A DNA stretch of 64,000 nt from Ruminococcaceae bacterium P7 (GTDB lineage: Bacteria; Bacillota; Clostridia; Oscillospirales; Acutalibacteraceae). Of this stretch, positions 10,055 to 17,180 are shown in pieces; positions within the stretch are counted from its first letter, which is position 1; each line of letters begins with the position of its first letter. The DNA lies in assembly GCA_900100595.1 (NCBI GenBank), contig FMUA01000015.1, positions 1 to 64,000 on the forward strand, given 5' to 3'. The position numbers were made by a program, and so were the translations under genes. The notes beneath the pieces were generated by a model. The model saw only the letters and a list, made by a program, of their open reading frames with translations. It searched no databases and had not been told where the DNA came from.

Positions 10055-10087
10055 GGCGGCTTCCGAGAGGAAGCCGCCGCTTTTTTT
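10055..10087 (+). terminator. Rho-independent terminator after pullulanase operon
   Basis: GGCGGCTTCC (10055-10064), loop GAGA, GGAAGCCGCC (10069-10078), then GC and seven T. It sits between convergent genes; on the minus strand the trailing bases are not T-rich, so it mainly serves the plus strand. Confidence 0.93.
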
Positions 10088-10095
10088 ATCTGCTG

Positions 10096-11367
10096 TTATC
10101 CTTTGAAGTATACCGTAAAGGTCGTGCCGTCCGTCTGATTGCTCTGTACGGTGATCTTTCCGTTCATATCCTCCACGATCCGCTGCGCGATCGCAAGTCC
10201 GAGTCCGTAGCCCTTTGTGGTGCGCGATTTTTCCGCGCGGTAGAAGCGGTCGAAGATGTGCTCCATTTCTTCCTTTGAAATCACGCTGCCCTTGTTGTTG
10301 ACGGTGAACTCAGTGCCGTCGCCGTGTTTGTGAAGCGCGATGGTGACCGTGCTGTTGTCCTCCGCATATTTGACCGCGTTGTCGATCAGAATATGCGCCA
10401 GCTGATTGAGCTGCAGCTGGTTGCCCTGCATCAGGATATCGGGCCGGATATCCGTGTCAATCAGCACCTCGCGCTCAAAGGCGACAGGCTCGAAGTTGAG
10501 CGCCGAGCCTTCGACGATCTCGCTGAGGTTTACCTCGGAGAGCTGCACCTGCGTATTGCCCGCGTCCGATTTCGCGAGGAACAGCATCTGGTCGATCAGC
10601 TGCTTCATGTGCTGCGCTTCCTCCTCGGTGCTCTCGAGCCACTGACGCTCGTCCGTAACGCGCGACTGCGGGTGCGACATCATGATATTGTTGTTCGCGA
10701 GAATGACCGTCAGCGGCGTTTTCAGCTCGTGAGACGCGTCCGCGACGAACTGCTTCTGCTGCTCCCACGCCTTTTTGACGGGCTTGACCGCAAGTCCCGA
10801 CAGCCACAGGCTGATCAGGAAGATGATCACCATGCTGCCGAAGAACAGACCGACGCTGACCAGCACCGTGTTCCGCAGGTTGGCGAAAACCATATTGTTG
10901 CTTGCGAACACGATCTTGTGGACTTCCATGAAGTCGTGCTTGACATACATCAGCCCGTAATCTCCGATCTGACCGCTGATGCTGTTTGACTGCCGCGCGA
11001 GCTTCACACATTCCTCCAGATCATCCGCGTCGATGCTGACGTTGTTTTCCGTCGTGTTGGTGATGTTGCCGTCGTCGTCCAGCTCGACGATGACATAGGA
11101 GGAAATCTGCATCGGCTCGTTGTCGTGAATATTCGGCTTTTGCTTGAAGCTGCCCTTGCTTTCCTTGTCAAAGGGCGGCGCGTTGTCGTCGGTCGCGCGG
11201 TCGCGGTCAAAATCCCTGTTTCCGACCACCTGATTCAGCCCGCGTTCCATGTCGTTGACCGCGTTGCTGTAGGAGCTGACGCAGACCGTTGTGAAGATCG
11301 CAAGAATAACAATCCCCATCAGCGCCATATTGATTATAATAATGCGTGCCCGCAGCTTTCTGATCAT
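10096..11367 (-). CDS. Sensor histidine kinase (two-component system)
   Basis: Membrane kinase of 423 residues. Transmembrane helices lie at about 10-32 and 166-190 and bracket an extracytoplasmic sensor region of about 130 residues with no domain I recognise. The cytoplasmic part has a HisKA dimerisation domain with phospho-accepting H213 (ASHELKTPLT), followed by a HATPase domain with the N box (HILIDNAVKYAE) and G box (KGYGLGLAIA). It overlaps the response-regulator gene by four bases, so the two are co-translated. The signal is unknown. Context, divergent from VTC and DUF4956 genes, suggests envelope or phosphate-related sensing, but that is inference. Confidence 0.93.
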   Translation of the reverse strand: MIRKLRARIIIINMALMGIVILAIFTTVCVSSYSNAVNDMERGLNQVVGNRDFDRDRATDDNAPPFDKESKGSFKQKPNIHDNEPMQISSYVIVELDDDGNITNTTENNVSIDADDLEECVKLARQSNSISGQIGDYGLMYVKHDFMEVHKIVFASNNMVFANLRNTVLVSVGLFFGSMVIIFLISLWLSGLAVKPVKKAWEQQKQFVADASHELKTPLTVILANNNIMMSHPQSRVTDERQWLESTEEEAQHMKQLIDQMLFLAKSDAGNTQVQLSEVNLSEIVEGSALNFEPVAFEREVLIDTDIRPDILMQGNQLQLNQLAHILIDNAVKYAEDNSTVTIALHKHGDGTEFTVNNKGSVISKEEMEHIFDRFYRAEKSRTTKGYGLGLAIAQRIVEDMNGKITVQSNQTDGTTFTVYFKG

Positions 11368-12038
11368 GACTTCTGCTCCAATCTGTAGCCGACCTTTTTG
11401 ATCGCTTTGATCTCGGTGGAGGACTGAATGAAGTGGAGCTTGCGTCTGAGGAAGGACACATACGCCTCTACATTATTGGAGCCGGCGTCGGAATCGTAGC
11501 CCCAGACCTTGGTGATGATATCCTCCTTGGAGAGGATGATGTCCCGGTTGGCAATCAGAAGCTTGAGGATCTCCGCTTCTTTAAAGTTGAGGTGAACCGA
11601 CTTCGTTCCCTTTGACAGCATGCTCGTGGAGGCGTTGAACTGAAAGTCGCCGTAGCCCGTCTCGTCGAGCATGACCTCGCCTCTGCGGCGCGTGAGCGCC
11701 TTGACGCGCGCGAGCAGCTCCTCGGGAGCGAAGGGCTTTGTCAAGTAGTCGTCCGCGCCGCTGTTGAGTCCCGATACCTTGTCGCTGACGGCGTCCTTGG
11801 CGGTGAGCATCAGGATCGGCGTCTGGATCCGGTTCTTTCTCAGCTCGTTCGCGATTTCAAAGCCGTCGCGGTGGGGGAGCATCACATCGAGAATGATCAG
11901 ATCATATATTCCGCTCATGCCGTAGTCCATGCCGTCGTTGCCGTCGTACACCACGTCCGCCATATATTTCTGCTCCAATAAAATCTGTTTGAGCGCTTCC
12001 GCAAGTCGCTTTTCGTCCTCTACGATCAATATCTGCAT
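11364..12038 (-). CDS. OmpR/PhoB-family response regulator
   Basis: DNA-binding partner of the adjacent kinase, 224 residues. Receiver domain: acidic pair E7/D8, phospho-acceptor D51 (LIILDVMLPHRDG), T79 and K101 (LTKPF). The C-terminal winged-helix domain covers about residues 128-224 (NFKEAEILKLL, then the recognition-helix region SNNVEAYVSFLRRKL). Such regulators usually bind tandem repeats with an 11-base period. Exactly such repeats of TTTTAAG occur in the upstream intergenic region, placed before its own predicted -10 and before two predicted promoters of the divergent operon. Confidence 0.95.
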   Translation of the reverse strand: MQILIVEDEKRLAEALKQILLEQKYMADVVYDGNDGMDYGMSGIYDLIILDVMLPHRDGFEIANELRKNRIQTPILMLTAKDAVSDKVSGLNSGADDYLTKPFAPEELLARVKALTRRRGEVMLDETGYGDFQFNASTSMLSKGTKSVHLNFKEAEILKLLIANRDIILSKEDIITKVWGYDSDAGSNNVEAYVSFLRRKLHFIQSSTEIKAIKKVGYRLEQKS

Positions 12039-12069
12039 ACTGCATCCTCCTTTGTTTCTTTACATCTGT

Positions 12070-12103
12070 ATATTAATTGGCAAGGCTTAAAAAATCATTA
12101 AAT
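12070..12103 (-). promoter_or_regulatory. Predicted autoregulated promoter of the two-component operon
   Basis: On the minus strand, TTTTAAG (12092-12086) is followed by exactly 10 bases and then TAATAT (12075-12070) as the -10 box. A degenerate copy, ATTTAAT (5 of 7), lies one 11-base turn upstream (12103-12097). No good -35 hexamer exists, consistent with activation by the encoded regulator. Confidence 0.5.
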
Positions 12104-12129
12104 AATCAATCTTTTCAAATTTTAAAATC

Positions 12130-12163
12130 TTTTCAGCGTTTTTTAAGTTTCGTCCCTTATACT
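12130..12163 (+). promoter_or_regulatory. Predicted regulator-dependent promoter P1 of VTC-DUF4956 operon
   Basis: TTTTCAG (12130-12136) and TTTTAAG (12141-12147) form a direct repeat with an 11-base period. Ten bases further is TATACT (12158-12163), a near-consensus -10 box. Confidence 0.5.
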
Positions 12164-12222
12164 GCAGTCAAACAAAAGCAAAGCACCGGTGCAAAAAGCT
12201 CCTGAAAAAACTTTTTCGGAAA

Positions 12223-12265
12223 CTTAAAAAATTTTAAGATATTTTTAAGGTTTCGGGTGTAAGCT
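12223..12265 (+). promoter_or_regulatory. Predicted regulator-dependent promoter P2 of VTC-DUF4956 operon
   Basis: CTTAAAA (12223-12229) is an inverted copy of the motif. TTTTAAG at 12232-12238 and 12243-12249 are perfect direct repeats 11 bases apart. Ten bases after the second comes TAAGCT (12260-12265), a weak -10, about 30 bases before the VTC gene. Confidence 0.5.
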
Positions 12266-12296
12266 TTAGTCACAACAGCAAAGGGAGGCAACGACA

Positions 12297-13019
12297 ATGA
12301 AAGTTCAGACCATCTTTGAAAGAACAGAGATTAAATATATCATCACCCTCAAGCAGAGAGAAGCGCTGCTCAGGCTGATCGAAAGCTACATCAAGCCCGA
12401 CGAGTACGGCGAAAGCACCGTGTGCAGCCTTTACTTCGACACCGACGATTTTCTCCTGATCCGCAACTCGATGGATAAGCCCGTCTACAAGGAAAAGCTC
12501 AGACTCCGCAGCTATTCCACACCAAAGGCGGACAGCAACGTGTTCCTCGAGCTGAAAAAGAAGTACCGCGGCGTTGTCTACAAAAGACGTCAGACGCTGC
12601 GATATGCAGAGGCGATGGATTACCTCAACCACAGCGAGCTGCCCAACGACTCCCAGATCATGAGGGAGATCGACTACACGATGGAGCGTTACCGCAACCT
12701 CCGTCCGAGAATGTTTATCGGCTACGACAGGACCGCGTTCTACAGCAAGACGGATCACGAGCTGAGGATCACCTTTGACAAAAACGTGCGTTTCCGCACC
12801 GATAATCTCGAGCTTTCCAAGGGCAGCTACGGCGAGACCATCCTGCAGAAGAACCTCTGCATCATGGAGATCAAATCGCTCAACACCATGCCGCTCTGGC
12901 TCACCGCCGCTCTCAATGAGCTGAAATTGTTCCCCGGGTCGTTCTCCAAATACGGAACGGCTTACAGGATAGTAACCGAAAGAAAAAATGAGGTATTAGG
13001 AGGTAAGTATTGTGCTTAG
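12297..13019 (+). CDS. VTC domain (polyphosphate polymerase-like) protein
   Basis: A 240-residue single-domain protein of the VTC superfamily (PF09359 type), whose eukaryotic members polymerise polyphosphate from ATP inside a basic tunnel. Visible family features are the N-terminal RTEIKYIIT strand, SLYFDTDD, the basic strands YKEKLRLRSYS and FLELKKKYRGVVYKRR, YDRTAFYS, and the closing IMEIKS motif with a conserved acidic residue. There is no membrane segment. It overlaps the DUF4956 membrane gene by 8 bases, a pairing seen repeatedly in Firmicutes. The role of bacterial single-domain VTC proteins is poorly defined, so polymerase activity is inference. Confidence 0.85.
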   Translation: MKVQTIFERTEIKYIITLKQREALLRLIESYIKPDEYGESTVCSLYFDTDDFLLIRNSMDKPVYKEKLRLRSYSTPKADSNVFLELKKKYRGVVYKRRQTLRYAEAMDYLNHSELPNDSQIMREIDYTMERYRNLRPRMFIGYDRTAFYSKTDHELRITFDKNVRFRTDNLELSKGSYGETILQKNLCIMEIKSLNTMPLWLTAALNELKLFPGSFSKYGTAYRIVTERKNEVLGGKYCA

Positions 13020-13689
13020 TCAGTTATTTTCCGCGATTTATTCAGAAACCTTTACACCCGAAATCTACTTTATCTGCACGGCGGTTTCGCTGGTGCTCGG
13101 CGCAGTCATCGCCTTCACGGCAGGCTTCCGCGCCAAGCAGAGCAAGAGCTTCTTGCTGGCGCTCTTCCTGATACCCGCCATCGTTCAGACCGTCATCATG
13201 CTGGTCAACGGCAGCGTCGGAACAGGCGTCGCGGTCATGGGCGCTTTCTCACTCGTCCGTTTCAGAAGCGTCGCAGGCTCCGCGAAGGAGATCGTCAGCA
13301 TCTTCCTCGCGATGGCGACAGGACTTGCCACCGCGATGGGCTACATCGGACTGGCAGCGATCTTTGTGGTCATCATCTGCATCGTGATGCTGATTACCTC
13401 GTTCATCCACTTCAAGGAGCGCGACGACCTTGTCAGAAGCCTGAAAATCACCGTTCCCGAGGATCTCAACTACGCGCATGAGTTTGATGAGATTTTCGAG
13501 AAATACACCCACAACGCCAAGCTCCTCACCGTCAAGACCTCCAACATGGGCAGCCTTTACAAGCTCCTTTACCGCGTCGAGCTGGTCAGTGAGGACGATA
13601 TCCAGAAGTTTATCGACGAGCTGCGCATCCGCAACGGCAACCTTGAGATCGCCGTTCTGATGCCCGAAACCGAGGAATCCCGCTTATAA
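13012..13689 (+). CDS. DUF4956 family membrane protein
   Basis: A 225-residue membrane protein with a GTG start after TAGGAGG (12997-13003). It has about four hydrophobic helices in the first 130 residues. The conserved cytoplasmic-face motif SLVRFRSVAGSAKEIVSIF is characteristic of the DUF4956 (PF16316) family. A soluble C-terminal domain of about 90 residues has a ferredoxin-like alternating pattern. It is translated from inside the end of the VTC gene, so the two products are probably made in a fixed ratio and may act together at the membrane. Function is unknown. Confidence 0.85.
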   Translation: MLSQLFSAIYSETFTPEIYFICTAVSLVLGAVIAFTAGFRAKQSKSFLLALFLIPAIVQTVIMLVNGSVGTGVAVMGAFSLVRFRSVAGSAKEIVSIFLAMATGLATAMGYIGLAAIFVVIICIVMLITSFIHFKERDDLVRSLKITVPEDLNYAHEFDEIFEKYTHNAKLLTVKTSNMGSLYKLLYRVELVSEDDIQKFIDELRIRNGNLEIAVLMPETEESRL

Positions 13690-13738
13690 TTCCTCTAAAG
13701 AATTCTGATGACGACGAATTTTTCATAAACATCTCCTT

Positions 13739-13770
13739 GAAGCAGGTTGGCTATACGGTCAGCCTGCTTC
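13739..13770. terminator. Hairpin between convergent genes
   Basis: GAAGCAGG (13739-13746) pairs with CCTGCTTC (13763-13770). There is no clear T-run on either side, so it is a weak or factor-assisted terminator shared by the DUF4956 and XRE genes. Confidence 0.45.
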
Positions 13771-13786
13771 GGCCTTTGCGGGAAAA

Positions 13787-14449
13787 TCAGTCGTTTCTTC
13801 CCGCGAAGCCGCGGATATTCCGTTCGGCGAACTGAATGAGGTTAAAGAGCGAGGACGCGCCCTTGTCGAAATATCCCGAGATGATGTCGGGAGAAAGGGC
13901 GAGGGAGAGCTTATTTTTTTCGAGCACCGCCTCGATCAGCTCCATATCGAGCAGCATCGCGGCGGCGGTGAGGTTTTTGAAGCGGCTGCGGTCGAGGGAG
14001 AACATCGTCTGGGTGTTGCTCTTGTCGGCGCAGTAAATGACGCGGAAAACCTCATATTCCGCGCACATCAGGTAGTTGCTGACGGCGTTTGTCAGCCGCT
14101 TGTCGCCGAGCTGCGCGAGCAGGTCGAACACCACCGCGTTTGTGTTGGTGATCAGCTTTTTGTTGACCTGGTTGATCATGTTGCCCTTCATGTGGCCGAT
14201 CTCATCCGCGTCGGGGATATCCGTCATCGCTGAGGGCTTCCGCTGGACTGTCCTGCCGAGCAGATAGTCGGTCGAGACGTCGTAATATTCCGCCGTGCGG
14301 ATCAGAAAATCGAGTCCGCACTCGCGGATTCCCTTTTCATAATGCGACAGCAGCGCCTGAGAAACGCCCAGATCGGCAGCCGCCTGTTTCTGGCTCAAGC
14401 CCTTTTCCTTGCGCAGAAAGGTAATAATTCTCGGAAAATCGTGATTCAA
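13787..14449 (-). CDS. XRE-family transcriptional regulator
   Basis: 220 residues from the preferred TTG start (14449-14447), giving MNHDFPRIITFLRKEKG, a usual N-terminus for this group. An ATG at 14464 is in frame but lies on top of the ribosome-binding stretch. The helix-turn-helix covers about residues 8-60 (LSQKQAAADLGVSQALLSHYEKG). The remaining 150 residues are helical with no enzyme motif and may sense a ligand or a partner. Its promoter region overlaps that of the divergent phosphatase gene, so autoregulation and control of that neighbour are plausible. Confidence 0.85.
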   Translation of the reverse strand: MNHDFPRIITFLRKEKGLSQKQAAADLGVSQALLSHYEKGIRECGLDFLIRTAEYYDVSTDYLLGRTVQRKPSAMTDIPDADEIGHMKGNMINQVNKKLITNTNAVVFDLLAQLGDKRLTNAVSNYLMCAEYEVFRVIYCADKSNTQTMFSLDRSRFKNLTAAAMLLDMELIEAVLEKNKLSLALSPDIISGYFDKGASSLFNLIQFAERNIRGFAGRND

Positions 14450-14452
14450 GTC

Positions 14453-14503
14453 TTGACACTCCATTCCTTTTGATAGTATAATAATCTGGTGCAGGTATGG
14501 ACA
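14453..14503. promoter_or_regulatory. Overlapping divergent promoters between XRE and phosphatase genes
   Basis: Plus strand: TTGACA (14453-14458), 18-base spacer, TATAAT (14477-14482), a consensus promoter for the phosphatase gene. Minus strand: TATACT (14480-14475) with a weak TGTCCA (14503-14498) at 17 bases for the XRE gene. The two -10 boxes share bases 14477-14480. GCAGG (14491-14495) and CCTGC (14509-14513) form an inverted repeat just beyond and could be an operator. Confidence 0.65.
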
Positions 14504-14592
14504 TTTTTCCTGCCTATATACATATAGTATAACGCGCAAATAACGGAATGTAAATATCCCGCAGGAAGATTTTTGCGCATCGGGAGGCTGCT

Positions 14593-15219
14593 ATGAAGTC
14601 CTATGTCATTCATTTCATTCGCCACGGGGCGATAGACGAGACCCTTTCGGGCAAATACATCGGTGTCACCGACGTATCGCTTTCCGAGGAGGGAAAAAAG
14701 GCGCTCAGGCAGCTTGCCGAAAATTACAGCTATCCGAAAACGCAGGTGGTGTTCACCAGTCCGCTCAAGCGCTGCACGGAGACCTGTCAGATTCTCTATC
14801 CCGACCTCAGCCCGCTGTCCATCGCGAACCTGCGCGAATGCAACTTCGGCGAGTGGGAGGGCAAGACAGCCGACGAGCTGAAAAACGAGCCTGAATTTGA
14901 GAAGTGGCTCGGCGGTGACAATGAGGTCGCACCGCCGCACGGCGAAAGCAACGCGGATTTCATCCGCCGCATCTGCCGCATGTTCGAGAGCATTGTCGAG
15001 GGACTGATGAAAACAGGCACCACCGAGAGCGTGATCGTGACCCACGGCGGCGTGATCATGACGCTGCTCGCGGTCTACGGACTGCCGCAGGCAAAGCCGT
15101 TTGAGTGGGTGATGGAAAACGGCTGCGGCTATTCCGTCCGCATCACGCCCATGCTGTGGCAGCGCGGCAAGGTGAGCGAGGTATTCAGCCGCCTTCCCGC
15201 GGACAAAGAGGAAGAATAA
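14593..15219 (+). CDS. Histidine phosphatase family protein
   Basis: A 208-residue phosphoglycerate-mutase-like phosphatase. The catalytic RHG motif is residues 10-12, with H11 as the phospho-histidine. LRECNFGEWEGK carries the acid residue of the family, and VIVTHGG holds the second catalytic histidine. The FGEWEGK pattern resembles alpha-ribazole phosphatases (CobC), but no cobalamin gene is nearby, so the substrate is left open. The start follows GGGAGG with good spacing. It has its own consensus promoter and a leader of about 100 bases and is followed by leuB without a clear terminator. Confidence 0.88.
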   Translation: MKSYVIHFIRHGAIDETLSGKYIGVTDVSLSEEGKKALRQLAENYSYPKTQVVFTSPLKRCTETCQILYPDLSPLSIANLRECNFGEWEGKTADELKNEPEFEKWLGGDNEVAPPHGESNADFIRRICRMFESIVEGLMKTGTTESVIVTHGGVIMTLLAVYGLPQAKPFEWVMENGCGYSVRITPMLWQRGKVSEVFSRLPADKEEE

Positions 15220-15255
15220 GTATTTTATTACATCTACATAGAAGGAGCAATTATC

Positions 15256-16314
15256 ATGGCAAATTACAAGATCACATTATTAAAGGGCGACGGCATCGGC
15301 CCCGAAATCGTCAACCAGGCGGTCAAGGTGCTCGATAAGGCGGCGGACAAGTTCGGCTTCACCGTAGAATACGACGAAGCGCTGCTCGGCGGCTGCGCGA
15401 TCGACGCGACAGGCGTGCCGCTTCCCGAGGAGACGATCGCGAAGTGCAAGGCGTCCGACAGCGTGATTCTGGGCGCGGTCGGCGGTCCCAAGTGGGACAA
15501 CCAGCCGGGTAACAACCGTCCCGAGGCAGGTCTGCTGGGCATCCGCGGCGCGCTGGGACTGTTCGCAAACCTCCGTCCTTCCGTTATCTTCGGACCGCTC
15601 AAGAGCGCGTCCCCGATCAAGGACGAGATCATCGGCGACGACATGGACATCATGATCGTCCGCGAGCTGACAGGCGGCATCTATTTCGGTGAGCGCGGCA
15701 GGGAAGAGGACGCCGCGTGGGATACCGAGAAATATTCGGTCGCCGAGGTCGAGAGAATCGCAAGAGTCGCGTTCGACCTCGCCATGAAGAGAAACAAGAA
15801 GCTCACCAGTGTTGACAAGGCAAACGTCCTCGAATCCTCCCGTCTGTGGAGACAGACCGTCGTCAACGTGGCGAAGGACTATCCCGAGGTCGAGCTGAAC
15901 CATATGTACGTCGACAACTGCGCGATGCAGCTCGTGCGCAATCCCAAGCAGTTTGACGTCATCGTGACCTCCAACATCTTCGGCGACATCCTCTCCGACG
16001 AGGCTTCCATGATCGCAGGCTCCATCGGTATGCTCGCATCCGCGTCGCTTTCGGGCGGCAAGCTCGGTCTGTATGAGCCGATCCACGGCTCCGCTCCCGA
16101 TATTGCGGGCAAGGGCATCGCCAATCCTCTCGCGACCATCCTCAGCGTCGCGATGATGCTCCGCTATTCTCTCGCACAGCCCGAGGCGGCTCAGGCAATC
16201 GAGACAGCGGTTGCGAAGGTTCTCGAGACCAACCGCACCCCCGATATCTATGAAGAAGGAATGAACAAGGTGTCCTGCGAGCAGATGGGCGACCTCGTAT
16301 GCGCGCAGCTCTGA
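15256..16314 (+). CDS. leuB: 3-isopropylmalate dehydrogenase LeuB
   Basis: NAD-dependent oxidative decarboxylation of 3-isopropylmalate in leucine biosynthesis. At 352 residues it is full length. Diagnostic stretches are [11 protein letters not shown] at the N-terminus, the substrate-binding [13 protein letters not shown], the [13 protein letters not shown] segment, and [13 protein letters not shown] with the metal-binding aspartates, followed by [11 protein letters not shown]. The start follows AGAAGGAG. No leuA, leuC or leuD is adjacent, so the leucine pathway is dispersed. It is followed closely by the PHP phosphatase gene. Confidence 0.96.
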   Translation: MANYKITLLKGDGIGPEIVNQAVKVLDKAADKFGFTVEYDEALLGGCAIDATGVPLPEETIAKCKASDSVILGAVGGPKWDNQPGNNRPEAGLLGIRGALGLFANLRPSVIFGPLKSASPIKDEIIGDDMDIMIVRELTGGIYFGERGREEDAAWDTEKYSVAEVERIARVAFDLAMKRNKKLTSVDKANVLESSRLWRQTVVNVAKDYPEVELNHMYVDNCAMQLVRNPKQFDVIVTSNIFGDILSDEASMIAGSIGMLASASLSGGKLGLYEPIHGSAPDIAGKGIANPLATILSVAMMLRYSLAQPEAAQAIETAVAKVLETNRTPDIYEEGMNKVSCEQMGDLVCAQL

Positions 16315-16335
16315 TAATCTTAACAGGAGAGAATT

Positions 16336-17061
16336 ATGCAGCTTTATGATATGCACTCCCACATTCTGCCGGGCTTTGATGACGGCGCGAAAACCGTCGA
16401 GGACAGCCTTGCGCTGATCGACTGCCTGAAAAAGCAGGGCGTTTCCAATATCTGCCTGACGCCGCATTTCTACACGCATGAAATGGCTCCCTCCGACTAT
16501 ATCGCAAAGCGGAACGCCGTGTTTGAGAGCTTTCTTCCGCATATTCCCGCAGACGTCAGCATTATTCTCGGCAGCGAGGTGTATGTGACGCAGTTCCTTT
16601 TTAACGGCGATGACCTGTCAGGCCTTGCCTACGGAAAATCCGGATATATTCTGACGGAGTTCCCCTACAGCTGTGACTTTGGTGACAAGACCATGAACAT
16701 GATGGACTCGCTGTGGAGCAATCACAAGCTGACTCCCGTATTGCCCCATGTGGAGCGCTATGAATATCTGATCGATCATCCCGATGAAATCGAGAGTCTG
16801 AAGGAATACGGCGTGATCATCCAGACGAATATCAGCAACTATGCGGACAAAGCTCCCTTTTTCCGCAAGCGCAAGCTGCTCAAATATATAGCGAACGGGC
16901 TGATCGACATTCTCGGCTCGGACGCGCATTCCTTTACGCACAACACGCCCGAAAAATTCACACAGGCGATGAACACGATTTCGCAGAAATGCGGTGACGG
17001 CAGATTAAGCGATATGATGGAGACATCCGCGAAGATTTTCCGTGCTGCAAAGGGCGAATAA
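16336..17061 (+). CDS. CpsB/CapC-type tyrosine-protein phosphatase (PHP family)
   Basis: A 241-residue metal-dependent phosphatase of the PHP fold, like CpsB/YwqE, which dephosphorylate the tyrosine kinases controlling capsule or exopolysaccharide assembly. PHP metal-binding motifs are present in order: DMHSHILPGFDDG (residues 5-17), TPHFYTHE, LPHVERYEY and LGSDAHS. No kinase or capsule polymerase is adjacent. The nearest polysaccharide genes in the window are the sugar transferase and O-antigen ligase-like pair at 58.6-60.8 kb, so any partnership is inferred. A hairpin terminator follows. Confidence 0.88.
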   Translation: MQLYDMHSHILPGFDDGAKTVEDSLALIDCLKKQGVSNICLTPHFYTHEMAPSDYIAKRNAVFESFLPHIPADVSIILGSEVYVTQFLFNGDDLSGLAYGKSGYILTEFPYSCDFGDKTMNMMDSLWSNHKLTPVLPHVERYEYLIDHPDEIESLKEYGVIIQTNISNYADKAPFFRKRKLLKYIANGLIDILGSDAHSFTHNTPEKFTQAMNTISQKCGDGRLSDMMETSAKIFRAAKGE

Positions 17062-17068
17062 CAACAGT

Positions 17069-17100
17069 CACCGACAGGCATTTCTGCTTGTCGGTGTTTC
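17069..17100 (+). terminator. Probable terminator after PHP phosphatase gene
   Basis: CACCGACA (17069-17076) pairs with TGTCGGTG (17089-17096), followed by TTTC and a longer T-run about 12 bases later. Confidence 0.7.
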
Positions 17101-17140
17101 TGCTTGATTTTTTTGAAAGCAACGAATCCTCACGAAAACG

Positions 17141-17149
17141 TGGTATACT
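17141..17149 (+). promoter_or_regulatory. Extended -10 promoter of the M16 pair
   Basis: TGGTATACT has a TGn extension directly upstream of the -10 TATACT (17144-17149), 31 bases before the start codon. No -35 box is evident, as is common for extended -10 promoters. Confidence 0.5.
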
Positions 17150-17180
17150 ATATACGACAGACAACCAAGGAGATGATGCA

